Positions 19,335-30,087 of a stretch of 64,000 nt of DNA are shown here, piece after piece. The stretch covers positions 7,044,001 to 7,108,000 of the forward strand of contig NZ_CP029425.2 of assembly GCF_002278135.3 (NCBI RefSeq). Reading direction: 5' to 3'. The position numbers and the translations under genes are program-made. Position 1 is the first letter of the stretch; every line of letters begins with the position of its first letter. Source of the stretch: Bradyrhizobium ottawaense (GTDB lineage: Bacteria; Pseudomonadota; Alphaproteobacteria; Rhizobiales; Xanthobacteraceae). The notes below the pieces were generated by a model, which did no database searches, was not told the DNA's origin, and saw only the letters and a program-made list of their open reading frames with translations.

Positions 19335-19714
19335 GAAGGAAACCCGGACGGATCGATCTCGGCCCCGAATTCCCGTGCCAACAGCTGCCGCAGCAACAGT
19401 TTGGGGTCCAACGGAACGGGCTGAGAAACAGAAAGGCGCTCGAGCATGGCTTTGCAGTAAGCTTCAGTCGCGTAGAACGCGATACGGTCGATGTCGCCGA
19501 GCTCGACTCCTGCGGTAGAAAGGCAGTATCGGATCGAATTGCTGGGGAACTTGTTGGAGTGCTTGACGCGGTTGAGGCGCTCCTCTTCGACAGCAGCAAT
19601 TACGCGGCCGTCCTGCACAAGTACCGCAGCGCCATCGTGAAGAAATGTATTCGGCAGCTCCGGAGAGCTTTCATAGATTCTGTCAAGGCCGCCACTCAGT
19701 CCTATGCTCAACAT
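19331..19714 (-). pseudogene. nolO: nolO 5' part (nolN-like, N-terminal 127 residues)
   Basis: Starts at ATG 19714 with GGAG seven bases upstream; sequence 'MLSIGLSGGLDRIYESS', 'LHDGAAVLVQDGRV' and 'AVEEERLNRVKHSNKFP' is the N-terminal lobe of the NodU/NolO carbamoyltransferase family. It ends in TGA at 'DPSGFPS', where an intact homologue would continue 'FVNHHE'. See the 3' part. Confidence 0.85.
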
Positions 19715-19969
19715 CCCGTTCTCCATGGAAGGCCATGCCGTCCCACCGATCTAATCTGTACAGTCACGCGCAGCCGGTGCGCGTGCCAGGCAGCACAACA
19801 CGACTTTGCAAGGTCCGATCGGCCGAACAGGCGGCCGTAGAGCTGGCTCGATCGCGGCTTCTCAAGGCCGTTTCACAAGCTGCTCTGACAGACCAGGTCA
19901 CTCGCGAGCTACCGCGGAACGCATCATGACACTGCATCGCTTTGACTTCTCCGTTTCGCTGAACTCACG

Positions 19970-20758
19970 TCAACGCAGCAGGCGGCGCCGAAATAACGCG
20001 ATCGACGCGAAAAAGGGCAAGACCGCGTAAACGCAGAGCGCGCCTACGTGTAGGGCGGCATTGTCGGCGCCGCGCTCAAGCATCACTGAGCGAATAAGTT
20101 CGACCGAATGTGCCAGCGGCAACAAGCCGGCAAAGTGCTGAAATGAGTCGGGCATTTGGCTCGTCGGAAAGACCGCGCCACACAAGAACACCATGGGCGT
20201 AAGGACGAGCGACTGGTAAAACACGAAGTAATCGTAAGTTGGCGCAAGAGATATGACGACCATTGCCAGGCTGGCGAAGACAAGGCCCGTAAGGGCGATT
20301 GTCGGTATCGCACAAAGAACCGACGTCCAGGATGCATAACCCAGGGTGGCAGCGACAATCCCGATTGCTGTCCCGGCTAGAACGGACTTACTGGCCGCCC
20401 ACACCAACTCACCTAGAACGATATCGCCAAGCGTGAGCTGTGTGAACAAAATTCCCTCCCAGGTGCGCTTGACATCCATCCGAGCAAAGGCTGCGTACAG
20501 AGTTTCAAAGGTCGCGGATGTCATAGCGCTAATCGCGACCATACCCGCCGCCAAAAACGCAATGTACGAAGTCCCCTCAACCCGTCCCACAATGAGTCCG
20601 AGCCCAAAGCCAAGGCCAAACAGATTGGTTATGGGATCTGCGAGGTTGCCGAGAAGCGATGCAAGCGCGACTTTCCTCCATGCCAAGTAATTTCGACGCC
20701 ATACCGCGGTCCAATTGTACGCATTAGCCGGCATGACCGACGCATAACCATCATCCAT
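19970..20758 (-). CDS. nodJ: NodJ, Nod-factor ABC exporter permease
   Basis: A 262-residue integral membrane protein with six predicted hydrophobic segments and the ABC-2 permease motif '[20 protein letters not shown]' (about residues 175-195). With NodI it exports lipochitin oligosaccharides. It starts three bases after the nodI stop. Confidence 0.95.
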   Translation of the reverse strand: MDDGYASVMPANAYNWTAVWRRNYLAWRKVALASLLGNLADPITNLFGLGFGLGLIVGRVEGTSYIAFLAAGMVAISAMTSATFETLYAAFARMDVKRTWEGILFTQLTLGDIVLGELVWAASKSVLAGTAIGIVAATLGYASWTSVLCAIPTIALTGLVFASLAMVVISLAPTYDYFVFYQSLVLTPMVFLCGAVFPTSQMPDSFQHFAGLLPLAHSVELIRSVMLERGADNAALHVGALCVYAVLPFFASIALFRRRLLR

Positions 20759-20761
20759 CGC

Positions 20762-21682
20762 TCATTTCTCCATCTCGCGCCCGGTCAACCGCAAAAACAC
20801 GTCTTCGAGATTCGGGGGGCGCTGCAGAACGCGAAGGTCCGTTCGCCCGCGCAGGTGCACGCTGATTTCGTCCGGACATCGCGCGTAACAAAAAAGCGTC
20901 TCTCCACTCACTTCGATATGCCGCGCATACGGCCTGATCAGCTCCCGGAGTTGATCTAGATCACCGCCATAGATCTCGATCACGTTGCAGCCGATATGCT
21001 CGTCGATCAAGGCGTCTGGCTTGCCTTCGGCGATTTTGCATCCACTCTCAAGCACGCATAGCCGATCGCAAAGGCGTTCGGCCTCTTCCATGAAGTGAGT
21101 GGTCAAGAGGATCGTCTTGCCGCGCGCAAGAAGAGCCCGCAGGCGTTCCCAGATCAGGTGGCGAGCATGCGGATCGAGCCCCGTCGTCGGCTCGTCCATC
21201 ACGAGTAGATGTGGATCATTGATCAGAGCGCGCGCCAGCGTCAGCCGCCGCTTCATACCACCGGACAAAAGGGAGACGCGCACGTCCGCCTTGCTTTCAA
21301 GCCGCGCAAACTCAAGCAACGAGGGCACAACCGCTTCGATCGTGCGAGCGCTCATGCCGAAATAGCGGCCAAACACAAGCAGGTTCTCCCGCACGGTGAA
21401 CTCGGGCTCAAGGTTATCGAACTGCGGCACCACGCCTACGCGCACGCGCGCCGCACGAGCGCGGGAAGGCACAGGCTCATCGAGGACCGTAATCTTGCCT
21501 CGATCGGGGGAAATCATGCCGAGGAGCATGCGTGCAATCGTACTTTTGCCAGCTCCATTTGGCCCAAGCAGCCCGAAGCACTCTCCGCGCGCAACCGAGA
21601 ACGACAGGTCATTGACGATAACCTTGTCCCCGAATGACTTTCTCACGCCGACAAGGTCGATCGCCATATTGGACATGTTCAT
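20762..21682 (-). CDS. nodI: NodI, Nod-factor exporter ATPase
   Basis: A 306-residue ABC ATPase from ATG 21682, one base after the nodU stop codon; an open frame continues into nodU but is not NodI. Walker A 'GPNGAGKST', Q-loop '[12 protein letters not shown]', signature '[16 protein letters not shown]' and Walker B '[12 protein letters not shown]' are all intact, followed by the H-loop '[10 protein letters not shown]' and the C-terminal domain typical of NodI/DrrA types. It powers Nod-factor export with NodJ. Confidence 0.96.
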   Translation of the reverse strand: MNMSNMAIDLVGVRKSFGDKVIVNDLSFSVARGECFGLLGPNGAGKSTIARMLLGMISPDRGKITVLDEPVPSRARAARVRVGVVPQFDNLEPEFTVRENLLVFGRYFGMSARTIEAVVPSLLEFARLESKADVRVSLLSGGMKRRLTLARALINDPHLLVMDEPTTGLDPHARHLIWERLRALLARGKTILLTTHFMEEAERLCDRLCVLESGCKIAEGKPDALIDEHIGCNVIEIYGGDLDQLRELIRPYARHIEVSGETLFCYARCPDEISVHLRGRTDLRVLQRPPNLEDVFLRLTGREMEK

Positions 21683-21683
21683 C

Positions 21684-23393
21684 TTAGGCTGACAGAAGTC
21701 GTTCCGTAGGCGATGACTTCTTGATGACCGTTTTGCTCCAGAGCATGCCCTCGCACCACACATGCTCGACGCGCCCCCATTGGCATGCCGCCGCAGCATC
21801 GGGAAAGAATCCCCGTCCATGGAGGTTGGCGCTCGTGGTGCAGAGCAGCGGAATGCCGGTGAGTTGCTCAAATTCGATGAGAAGCGCAGCAATTTTGTGA
21901 GGAGAGTTGCGGGAAATTGTCTGCAGCCGCGCCGAGCCGTCGAGATGTACCACTGCCGGGATCTTGTCGCGCCAATTCGCCCGGGTTTGGTGATCGAATA
22001 GCATGTAAGGATCTGGCGTACCCGGGCTGAAGATCTCCGGCGCACGATCTTCCAGACAGATCGGCACCACCGGCCGGAAGTGTTCGCGCCGTTTGATGTC
22101 GTTGAGATGATCCTTCATCTCCGGGGACGTTGGGGCCGCAAGAATGCTTCTACCGCCCAACGCCCGCGGCCCGAGCCCGGCACACCCGGAAAGAAAGATG
22201 ACGGGCTTGTTGTCAGCAAGAATCGAGGCAAGTTCAGGCAGACTGCACGGCGCCGCCTCCCAGTCCGGCGGAACCTCGCTCTCCTGCAGGGCGGGGCCAC
22301 TGTAAACTGACCATTCCAACGGCTCGAAGCCATCTTGCGCTGCCATAGCGCCGCACGCCGCGCCGATTGCCGAGCCACTGTCATTTGGAAACGGCGGCAC
22401 CCAGACATCATCGAATAATCCGGTCGCGCGAAGCGCGCTGTTCCATTTGATGTTGAGACCGCAACCTCCGGCGATGCATAGATTTCGCGCTCCCGGAAGC
22501 GACGAGTGCCGTAGCAGAACCATCGCGATCTCCTTAACGAGAAGACGTTCCAGAAACACATGAAACGACGCGAGGACGTCCTCCGCGCGCTTGGCCTTCA
22601 GGCGCAATGCGCTTGACTCGAAGAAGTCGTGAATAACTGCGAGAGACGCTTCCGCATTGTTGATGTTTTCGCGGTAGCGACGAGCCTGCTCCGTGTCAGC
22701 CGCTGAGCGCGTTTCATAAAGCTCCTGGAACACTTCCACGATGCTTTCGTCCACGGAACCAAGCTCGATGTAGGCCATCAGCTTGCCAGCAATGCCCAAA
22801 TCCCAACTGGAGCGGTTCGGCTGCCGGTATGGGCCGAAGTGAAGGCCCGCGGCGGCATAGGCATGGCCAATCATCGGAAACAGCGATCCGATGAGCCGCG
22901 CGCCCTGGGGCTCGACATAGTAAAGGCGTGGAAAGATACAGCCGTCCCATACCAGACACAACGCGGGTTTCCCCGCGCTGGCGAAAGGACTGGTGCTATA
23001 TGCTGAGGCGACATGGCCCGTGACATGCGGGTAGCTCTTATATGGAAACTCCTCGCCTCCGAGGAGGAGGCCATAGCCGTCGACGGAATCAAGGAGGCCC
23101 TCAGCATGACGCTCGACATATGGCGCGCCTTTTAGCGCGACCGGCACCGCTCCGCTTAGGAGCTGGAACTGCGATTCATTCTCCCCGTCCCAGCCATCAA
23201 TCACGAACTGATCGATGTCGCGCGGATTCAGGCCATGCTCCGCCAAGGCGAAGACGACTGCATCGAGATTGTCGACGGACTGATAGCGAGGACCATTGCC
23301 GCGCTTCTCTTGCTCGACGCAAAAAAGACGCCGACCGTCCTCGACGACAGCAATTGCTCCGTCATGTGTCAACTTTATTCCGCAGATGCGCAT
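21684..23393 (-). CDS. nodU: NodU, Nod-factor 6-O-carbamoyltransferase
   Basis: A 569-residue carbamoyltransferase of the same family as NolO. N-terminal ASKHA part: '[14 protein letters not shown]', 'CVEQEKR' and '[18 protein letters not shown]'; C-terminal part: '[15 protein letters not shown]', '[14 protein letters not shown]', '[11 protein letters not shown]' and '[12 protein letters not shown]'. It adds a carbamoyl group from carbamoyl phosphate to the terminal sugar of the Nod factor. Intact, unlike nolO downstream. Confidence 0.95.
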   Translation of the reverse strand: MRICGIKLTHDGAIAVVEDGRRLFCVEQEKRGNGPRYQSVDNLDAVVFALAEHGLNPRDIDQFVIDGWDGENESQFQLLSGAVPVALKGAPYVERHAEGLLDSVDGYGLLLGGEEFPYKSYPHVTGHVASAYSTSPFASAGKPALCLVWDGCIFPRLYYVEPQGARLIGSLFPMIGHAYAAAGLHFGPYRQPNRSSWDLGIAGKLMAYIELGSVDESIVEVFQELYETRSAADTEQARRYRENINNAEASLAVIHDFFESSALRLKAKRAEDVLASFHVFLERLLVKEIAMVLLRHSSLPGARNLCIAGGCGLNIKWNSALRATGLFDDVWVPPFPNDSGSAIGAACGAMAAQDGFEPLEWSVYSGPALQESEVPPDWEAAPCSLPELASILADNKPVIFLSGCAGLGPRALGGRSILAAPTSPEMKDHLNDIKRREHFRPVVPICLEDRAPEIFSPGTPDPYMLFDHQTRANWRDKIPAVVHLDGSARLQTISRNSPHKIAALLIEFEQLTGIPLLCTTSANLHGRGFFPDAAAACQWGRVEHVWCEGMLWSKTVIKKSSPTERLLSA

Positions 23394-23406
23394 ACGTCCT
23401 CCTGGC

Positions 23407-24036
23407 CTAATGACCGGCGTTTGATTGTGCCGACGCGCCGCCCGGCTTCAGAAACCGGACGATCAAGCAGTCTTCGCTCGCCGACCCGGTGCAGCAGTGC
23501 CGGCGCTCGATCTCTGATAGGCTCTCATTGAAGAGAGCGATCACCGTCTCAGCACCGGCAGCATGCCCCCAGCGTTGACATATTTCATCACGCGCAGACC
23601 CGAAAATGAGAGTCTCATCTGGCGCAAGCATACTCACCAGGTTGCGGATAGCCGCATGCATCTCGACGACGTCCCTGAGGTAGTAAAGAACCTCAGCCAC
23701 GACAATCAAATCGAATTGCTCAGTGGTCGAGAACCGCTGAATGTCGCAGGTCACCCAACTAATATGTGACCATTTCCCGGTCCGCAGTCGCGTTCGCTCG
23801 ATTGCCTGCGGCATGACATCCACGACCGTAAGTCGCTCGCATAGCGGCGCCAGCATCTCCGTGAATGCACCGGCTGCACATCCTACTTCGAGCGCAGACG
23901 CCGCATCTCCGTCGCGGCGCGACATCCGGAGCATTTGCGCGTATCGCTGCTGCTCGAACGCACTAGTGTCGAGGCGCCACGGGTCGTCGACAGCCAACTC
24001 TCGCTCTAATAACTGATGGTTTTCGTCCTGAGTCAT
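23407..24036 (-). CDS. nodS: NodS, SAM-dependent N-methyltransferase
   Basis: A 209-residue class I methyltransferase. The SAM-binding motif I is 'ALEVGCAAGAFTEML' (about residue 48), with acidic motif 'VVDVMPQAIERT' and post-motif 'FDLIVVAEVLYYL'. NodS methylates the free amine of the deacetylated chitin oligomer made by NodB. Its start overlaps the end of nodC by 74 bases, so translation of the two is coupled. Confidence 0.95.
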   Translation of the reverse strand: MTQDENHQLLERELAVDDPWRLDTSAFEQQRYAQMLRMSRRDGDAASALEVGCAAGAFTEMLAPLCERLTVVDVMPQAIERTRLRTGKWSHISWVTCDIQRFSTTEQFDLIVVAEVLYYLRDVVEMHAAIRNLVSMLAPDETLIFGSARDEICQRWGHAAGAETVIALFNESLSEIERRHCCTGSASEDCLIVRFLKPGGASAQSNAGH

Positions 24037-25420
24037 CAGCCGACCACTTATTTGTAGACAGTCGAACGATCGCGACCGGAAACACTCTCCGTCGCCGCCA
24101 GGCTCGATGGAGGCTGCGATAACGCCGCCTTACGAATAGGAGCAGGCGCCCCCCTACACCAGCAGGACTTCGTCCGGCATTCGGGTGCAGGATGACAGGC
24201 TGTTTCCCCTCTTCCGTCGGCATATCGGTGACTTTCCGAGATAGCCAATCGCTATTGCTCAATGTACAAAGCGCATAGGCCTTCAAAGGCAGTAAGAGAC
24301 AGATATTGATCGGCGTGTGGAGCGAGAAGCCGATAAACCGCAGCTCGCGGGCACGAAGCGCTGCCACACAGCACCGGACCGTAGTCATTGCAGCAATCGT
24401 CAATCCCGTCCACCAGGGTATAGAGCCATCGATCAGGAGCTGTGCGAGCGCAGCAAGTGATGAAATGGCGAGGAGCAATGGGCCGAGATTTTGCCCGATA
24501 ACGTCTAGCGTCAAATAACCATCGAGCTCTGGCAGCAGGCGCCAAGCAAGAAACGTATCTCGAAAGGTACTTCGCGCCCAGCGGAGTTGCTGTCGTAGAT
24601 ATGGCCGAAGACTGTGCGGGACGACTGTGGCTGCTATGGCGTCCGGAACGTATTCGGTTCGAAACCCCGCCTTGAGCATGAGTATCGTTAGGTGGCGGTC
24701 CTCGCCGAAATCGCTCGGCTTCCCACGAAAGAATTGGGCTTCATATTGATCAAGAAGCAAGGCGAGCGCGGAACGCCGATACATGGCACATGGGCCGCAG
24801 CAACACATGACGGCACCGAAGCGCGCCTGTGCCGCGCGCTCTTCGTTGCACGCGAGCCAATATTCCATGTCGATCAGCCTGGTCAGCCAGGTCTGGTTGC
24901 GATTGCTCGCGATCAGCTGACCCATGGCCGCACCGATTCCCGGGTCATGCATCTTCAATACAAGCTTCGTGACGACGTCGGCAGCAAGTATCGTATCGGA
25001 ATCGACGTTGAGAACCAGATCACCGGATGAGCTGCGTATCGCTGCGATCTGCGCCTTGCGCTTTCCCACATTGTTCGCCAACAAGATAAAACTGAATCTC
25101 GGATCGCTCGCATATATCCGGTGTACAGGCGCGACAACGTCGCGGTTTGCCGATCCGTCATCGACCACATATACCTGCATCTTTCCGGCGTAGTCTTGAC
25201 TGGCAATCGACTCCAGACATTCGGCGAGTGTGTTCGGATTCTCGTTGAAGCACGGCACGATCACGTCCACAGCAGGAACGACCACCTCGGCTTGTCCAAG
25301 GTTGTCCAGCGATGAGTTGATCGCCGGCTGAGCATAAAGCGCTTGCACGCTCTTATAGATCGTCGATAGGAGCGCATAAGATGAAACGGCGGCAGCACTG
25401 GTCGTCGCGAGCAGGTCCAT
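23963..25420 (-). CDS. nodC: NodC, chitin oligosaccharide synthase
   Basis: A 485-residue membrane glycosyltransferase 2 enzyme that makes the GlcNAc backbone of the Nod factor. Seen: an N-terminal hydrophobic segment, 'VVDDGSANRD', the DxD motif in 'VLNVDSDTILA', 'GEDRHLTI' with the catalytic acid, and the product-site motif 'QQLRWARST' (QxxRW), followed by C-terminal membrane segments. The last 70 residues are the variable tail. Confidence 0.97.
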   Translation of the reverse strand: MDLLATTSAAAVSSYALLSTIYKSVQALYAQPAINSSLDNLGQAEVVVPAVDVIVPCFNENPNTLAECLESIASQDYAGKMQVYVVDDGSANRDVVAPVHRIYASDPRFSFILLANNVGKRKAQIAAIRSSSGDLVLNVDSDTILAADVVTKLVLKMHDPGIGAAMGQLIASNRNQTWLTRLIDMEYWLACNEERAAQARFGAVMCCCGPCAMYRRSALALLLDQYEAQFFRGKPSDFGEDRHLTILMLKAGFRTEYVPDAIAATVVPHSLRPYLRQQLRWARSTFRDTFLAWRLLPELDGYLTLDVIGQNLGPLLLAISSLAALAQLLIDGSIPWWTGLTIAAMTTVRCCVAALRARELRFIGFSLHTPINICLLLPLKAYALCTLSNSDWLSRKVTDMPTEEGKQPVILHPNAGRSPAGVGGRLLLFVRRRYRSLHRAWRRRRVFPVAIVRLSTNKWSADDSGRKPSVIRARVGCRRPVAPRH

Positions 25421-25434
25421 GGGGTGTCGTTTTT

Positions 25435-26094
25435 TCAGTGGAGTTGAGGGAGTGGACGGATTACAAACCCGCGCCGTTGTAGTGCTGGAATGAGATATGC
25501 CAGCGCCGTCCTGGTCTGATCGCGCAGCGTAGAGCCACTGGGCAATCCCTCCTCATCGGGAGGATATCCGTCGTGCAGGAGCACAATTGCACCCGGGCGT
25601 ACGTTCGCCAGTACGGAATTCACAATTGCATCAACCCCGGGGCGGGACCAATCTCTAGGGTCGACCGACCAGTGCAGAGCCGTGAGACCAGCGCTCGCCG
25701 CCACTGCGAGCACATCTCGCGTCCATATGCCGTAAGGCGCTCGCATATGCCTGGGCGAGGCCAGCGGGCACGCCAGACGGATGGCTTCGCTCGCCGTCAG
25801 CACCTCGTCGTGTAGCTCCGTAGGTCCGCATCTGGATAGATCAGGATGGGTCATCGTATGGTTCGCAACCTCATGCCCTTCCGCAATCATTCGTCGGATG
25901 AGTTCAGGATGCTCCGTCGCGTACGTCCCGATGACGAAGAATGTCGCGGGGACCCGATGTTGCGCCAGGACATCGAGCACCTCTGGCGTACAAAATGGAT
26001 TTGGCCCATCGTCAAAGGTCAAATGGACAGCTCGACTTCCGCCCGCGTCAGCGTAGTCGCAGCGGACAGTAGATAGGGTGGAACGCTCTGTCAC
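25435..26094 (-). CDS. nodB: NodB, chitooligosaccharide deacetylase
   Basis: A 219-residue polysaccharide deacetylase (carbohydrate esterase 4). '[17 protein letters not shown]' holds the catalytic Asp and a metal Asp; '[12 protein letters not shown]' gives the two metal His (HxxxH). It removes the acetyl group from the non-reducing end of the chitin oligomer. Starts at GTG overlapping the nodA stop as GTGA. Confidence 0.97.
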
Positions 26095-26723
26095 AACTCA
26101 GGCCCGTTACGATCGATGACAGTCCCGGCCGGCCATTCGCTTATCGAGCGTCCGACCGGAAACACCACGACGATCACGTCTTCGATGCGCGTCGGCGATA
26201 AATTTGGATAGACATCCGGCAAGGTGGAGCGGACGCGAATGCCACGCATCAGGGTGGCGAGCCCCTGCCTTTCGACCAGTCGGGTCAAATGTTTTTCGAG
26301 GGCCGAGCGAACCGCGCCAAATCCGAATGGAACGCCGAGCTCCTGGAGTGCGGGATACATCACGCGCATTGCGTGGCCTATCCCGTGCCCCTCGAGATCG
26401 GGGCGCACCGCATACAACCCCAGTTCGGCCACAGGGAGATCGACTTCACCAACTTTGATGAAGCGGCGCAGTAGCCCGATGTGAGCCGCTACCCCGCGCG
26501 CGTCGTAACCAATTACGCGGAGCTCGGGTCTTGCTCCAGCCCAACTTCGGCTCCGCTCAAACGGCTGCGCATTGAACGCACCCGTCGGTCCGTAACTCTT
26601 GCGGAAGAACTCCGCGAGCTCGGCATGATCGGCGAGCTGCAGTTCACTTTCCCAACGAAGGCTCCACTGCACTTGAGCGCGCCCAGAAGATCCTTCCGCA
26701 GTCGGGGAGACGGCAATGTTCAT
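26091..26723 (-). CDS. nodA: NodA, Nod-factor N-acyltransferase
   Basis: A 210-residue NodA, counted from ATG 26723 (MNIAVSP), which is the usual NodA start; a GTG further upstream at 26768 overlaps the preceding frame but is not favoured. It links a fatty acyl chain to the free amine made by NodB. Conserved blocks: '[14 protein letters not shown]', 'SWAGARPE', '[19 protein letters not shown]' and '[17 protein letters not shown]'. Confidence 0.96.
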
Positions 26724-26764
26724 GGCGAGCTTCCTTGCGCCGGTGGAATGAAGAGCGGGGATGG

Positions 26765-27430
26765 TCACGTCAATTCGCTATTCGCCGAACCGCCGATGAA
26801 TGCTGAGATGCGCCGCCATGCTCTGTCGGAGCTCGGCACTGCTCGCCTACTCCGCGCCGCTGGCCTTTGCGCGACGGAGCGATCGCTTGATTGCACCCTC
26901 GTGCGGTTGATGCCGCGCTCACGATAACTCGGAAGCTGCCGACGAGGCGGTTGGGCTAGCCAGAACCTGTCTGCACCAGCGAGCTTTTGTGCCTGCAGTC
27001 GCATCGCCCTCCGGCGCTTTGACGTCTGAGGGCCGGCCATCGGCGCGCAAGCCTCATCGATGGCGCATCGGAGCGGCATCAGATCACACTGGCTTTTATA
27101 CATCTTCGACACGCCCCACATGCACTGGACAGGCGAGCCATTTGGAACGGCGCCTGGAATTCTTGGCATCCGCAACCTGCGTCTGCCTCTATTCTTCGAC
27201 ACTAGAATGAGGCTGAACGCGCCCTCAATTGTACGCGGGTAAACCTGAAATATGGAAACGGATGATATCCGCATACCAACGTTTATCGGGACGCGCTTGG
27301 CGTTCGAACGGCCACGCTTAAGGAGAAACAACAACGCGCGCCCATGGTGCGCTCCCACGTCTGGGAGCTCTTCTCTTAGCTCACGTGAACGACCGGAAAC
27401 CATCGTGGCGCGTCTAATTGCTTTTTCCAA
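26765..27430 (-). CDS. NodK/NodY-like ORF upstream of nodA
   Basis: The first open frame after the nod box, ending with TGA at the nodA region. Bradyrhizobium nod operons have a strain-variable gene here, nodY in B. japonicum and nodK in B. elkanii and Parasponia strains, of unknown function. The frame allows 221 residues, but the true start is probably internal, for example the Met before '[14 protein letters not shown]' (about residue 53, near 27274), since the first 50 residues read poorly. The protein is basic and Arg-rich with no signal or domain I recognise. I could not decide between the two names. Confidence 0.5.
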
Positions 27431-27460
27431 ACTTCAGTTTGCTATCCAACCTCCCCCAGT

Positions 27461-27505
27461 TTGGTAAAATCGATTGTTTCGATAGAACACATCCACACGA
27501 TGGAT
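27461..27505 (-). promoter_or_regulatory. nod box (NodD-binding, promoter of the nod operon)
   Basis: Read on the minus strand this 45-base element begins ATCCATCGTGTGGATG and ends CAATCGATTTTACCAA, a near-perfect nod box with its ATC-N9-GAT half-sites. It drives nodK-like/nodABCSUIJ-nolO-nodZ leftward. nodD1 starts 12 bases to its right on the other strand, so one site can serve both. Confidence 0.93.
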
Positions 27506-27516
27506 AGACTCATCAC

Positions 27517-28461
27517 ATGCGGTTCAAGGGACTTGATCTAAATCTTCTCGTTGCGCTCGACGCCGTGATGACGGCGCGCAACCTCACAGCGGCGGCTCGC
27601 AAAATCAATCTGAGCCAGCCTGCTATGAGCGCTGCGATCGCACGGCTGCGCACCTATTTCCGCGATGAACTCTTTACTATGAGAGGTCGCGAACTCGTCC
27701 CGACACCTGGCGCGGAAGCGCTTGCAGGTCCGGTTCGCGAGGCCCTGCTGCACATCCAACTCTCAATCATATCGCGGGACGCGCTCGACCCTGCTCAATC
27801 GAGCCGACGCTTCAGGGTCATTCTCTCAGATTTCATGACGATCGTTTTTTTCCGCAGAATTGTGGACCGCATGGCGCAAGAAGCCCCCGCGGTGCGCTTC
27901 GAACTGCTGCCATTTTCTGATGAACCGGATGAGCTGCTGCGGCGGGGCGAGGTCGACTTTCTCATTCTGCCGGAACTTTTCATGTCGAGCGCGCACCCTA
28001 AGGCGACGCTGTTCGACGAGAGCCTCGTATGCGTCGGATGCCGCGCGAACAAGCAGCTATCCCGGCAGCTTACGTTCGAACAATACATCTCGATGGGGCA
28101 CGTTACTGCCAAGTTCGGACGCGCACTGAGACCGAACCTCGAAGAATGGTTTTTGCTTGAGCACGGCCTGAGGAGACGAATTGAGGTCGTCGTGCAGGGC
28201 TTTAGCCTGATTCCGCCCCTGTTGCTAGACACGAGCCGTATCGGCACGATGCCCTTACGACTGGCCAGGCACTTCGAAAAGCGGATGCCGTTGCGGATCA
28301 TCCAACCGCCCCTCCCCCTGCCCACATTCACAGAGGCCCTGCAGTGGCCCTCATTCCACAATACCGACCCCGCGAGCATCTGGATGCGTCGGATATTGCT
28401 CGAGGAAGCATCCAACATGGCATCTGGGGACCAGGAGCCTCCAACTCGCAGGCGCTGTTAG
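27517..28461 (+). CDS. nodD1: NodD1, LysR-type activator of nod genes
   Basis: A 314-residue LysR-type regulator. The N-terminal HTH reads '[18 protein letters not shown]'-like with '[21 protein letters not shown]' shortened here to its core '[16 protein letters not shown]'. The rest is the flavonoid-sensing domain typical of NodD. It is divergent from the nod operon and only 12 bases from the nod box, the usual place for nodD1 in Bradyrhizobium. The C-terminal tail is ten or so residues different from NodD2. Confidence 0.93.
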   Translation: MRFKGLDLNLLVALDAVMTARNLTAAARKINLSQPAMSAAIARLRTYFRDELFTMRGRELVPTPGAEALAGPVREALLHIQLSIISRDALDPAQSSRRFRVILSDFMTIVFFRRIVDRMAQEAPAVRFELLPFSDEPDELLRRGEVDFLILPELFMSSAHPKATLFDESLVCVGCRANKQLSRQLTFEQYISMGHVTAKFGRALRPNLEEWFLLEHGLRRRIEVVVQGFSLIPPLLLDTSRIGTMPLRLARHFEKRMPLRIIQPPLPLPTFTEALQWPSFHNTDPASIWMRRILLEEASNMASGDQEPPTRRRC

Positions 28462-28729
28462 GCTTACCTTAAGCTGCGCTCTGAACATCCCCGGCACACT
28501 GTAGAACCTTCGACGTGCCCCGTTTTCTTTCGTCTCTCCAGGGTATGGAGGTGAGAAGGAGCCACAGACGCGCAATGCGACGATCGGTCGCGAAGCCTTT
28601 TCCAGTTGTGCGCGTGGTGACCTCGAAGGTGCGGTTTGATGCGCTCACGACGCATTCAGGCTACGTCCGGCAACCATCGCAGAAGAATATGCCTGCCGTG
28701 CAAATGTTTGGCTCTATCACTAAAATGTC
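28462..28729. other. nodD1-nodD2 intergenic region, left part
   Basis: No recognisable gene; ends at the MerR-type promoter. Confidence 0.4.
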
Positions 28730-28760
28730 TTGAACCGCACATTGCGTCAGGTTGTAGGTT
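28730..28760 (+). promoter_or_regulatory. MerR-type promoter/operator, copy 3, upstream of nodD2 (candidate NolA box)
   Basis: TTGAAC, 19 bp, TAGGTT. It has the best dyad of the set: AACC-GC-ACAT-T-GCGT-CA-GGTT. It points toward nodD2, 335 bases away. NolA is reported to raise nodD2 expression in B. japonicum, so this is a plausible direct site. Confidence 0.65.
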
Positions 28761-29094
28761 GCTCTCGTGACAAGCGCTGCACGACCCAGCTGTCGACACC
28801 GCGCTTTGGCACGCTGACGAACACTGGGCTGATCTGCCATCAGCGGACTGAACGACCCTGCTGCGTGGCCGGCCGGAACCGGCAAGACCAATTAGCTTGG
28901 AGCTCCCGACGCTTTCCCGCCGCTGCCGATCGGCTTTCCGCCTGCTCTCCATTGTTGCGGTCATCTCGCAAGCTTCCTTTCCCGGGCGCAGGAATGAGCC
29001 GATGTCCATTGGGGCGGGCCAAGACGATTGCTCCAGGCGCTGGCGCCACCGCACGCTATTGCGCAGCAACGACGTTTGTGCCGGATAGGAAGAG
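28761..29094 (+). other. Long leader of nodD2
   Basis: A 334-base stretch between the MerR-type promoter and nodD2. Open frames cross it but none is recognisable. Confidence 0.35.
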
Positions 29095-30087
29095 ATGCGT
29101 TTCAAAGGTCTGGATCTAAATCTTCTGGTCGCGCTGGATGCTCTAATAACTGAGCGCAACCTCTCGTCAGCCGCACGCAAGATCAATCTTAGTCAGCCGG
29201 CAATGAGCGCAGCCGTTGCCCGGCTGCGCAAGCATTTCCGTGATGAACTGTTTGGAATGAGGGGGCGCGAACTTGTCTTGAGCTCACGCGCGGAAGGGCT
29301 CGCGGCTCCTGTGCGCGAGGCTCTGATGCACATTGAACTCTCGATTATGGCCCGACATCCGTTCGACCCAGCTCGATTGAACCGCCGATTCAGGATCGTC
29401 CTTTCTGACTTCGTAACAGTTGTGCTCTTCCGAAATGTCGTAGCACGCGTCACGCGAGAAGCCCCCGCCGTCAGCTTCGAATTGGCTGCGCCGACCGATG
29501 AACACGAGCTGCTCCTCCGCCGCGGTGAAGTCGATTTTGTTATCCGGCCAGATTTTTTCATGTCCAGCACGCACCCCAGAGCGGCCCTATTCGAGGAGCG
29601 ACTCGTCTGCGTAGGCTGCTGCACCAATAGGGAATTACAACCCCGGCTTACATTCGATCGATATATGTCGATGGGTCACGTTGCAGTTAAGCACGGAGGT
29701 GCGCCCCGGACGCCAGTTGAGCATTCCTTTTTGACTGATCTCGGACCCACGCGGCGCATCGACATCCTCGTGCAGAGCTTCAGCATGATCCCGCCTCTCA
29801 TAGTTGGGACGAACCGCATAGGCACGATGCCATTAGGGCTCGTGAGGCATTTCCAAAGAACGATGCCCCTTCGGATCGTTGAGCTTCCGCATCCATTCCC
29901 CGCCTTCACCGAGGCGGTCCAATGGCCCTCACTTCACAACAGCGACCCGGGAAGTCTGTGGATGAGGGACATTTTGTTTCAGGAGGCCACCCGCATGGCA
30001 ACTACACAAGAGCTCCGTGTGACCAGCAGCCCGGAAGACGCGGAGCCCCCGGGACATTTCGTGCGATCCGTCTCACCGTTGCCGTAA
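29095..30087 (+). CDS. nodD2: NodD2, LysR-type regulator
   Basis: A 330-residue NodD paralogue, very similar along its whole length to NodD1 (same HTH core '[16 protein letters not shown]' and the same 'MSMGHV' and 'IGTMPL' blocks), with a longer, different C-terminus. In B. japonicum NodD2 represses nod genes at high cell density and is induced through NolA. A MerR-type promoter upstream fits that. Confidence 0.92.
   Translation: MRFKGLDLNLLVALDALITERNLSSAARKINLSQPAMSAAVARLRKHFRDELFGMRGRELVLSSRAEGLAAPVREALMHIELSIMARHPFDPARLNRRFRIVLSDFVTVVLFRNVVARVTREAPAVSFELAAPTDEHELLLRRGEVDFVIRPDFFMSSTHPRAALFEERLVCVGCCTNRELQPRLTFDRYMSMGHVAVKHGGAPRTPVEHSFLTDLGPTRRIDILVQSFSMIPPLIVGTNRIGTMPLGLVRHFQRTMPLRIVELPHPFPAFTEAVQWPSLHNSDPGSLWMRDILFQEATRMATTQELRVTSSPEDAEPPGHFVRSVSPLP

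Noticed and set aside
21683..22045. An N-terminal extension of NodI
   Set aside because: These 121 codons overlap nodU in another frame; NodI proteins start at the Met at 21682.
24776..24792. A GG-N10-GC sequence on the plus strand
   Set aside because: It is inside nodC with no plus-strand gene after it.
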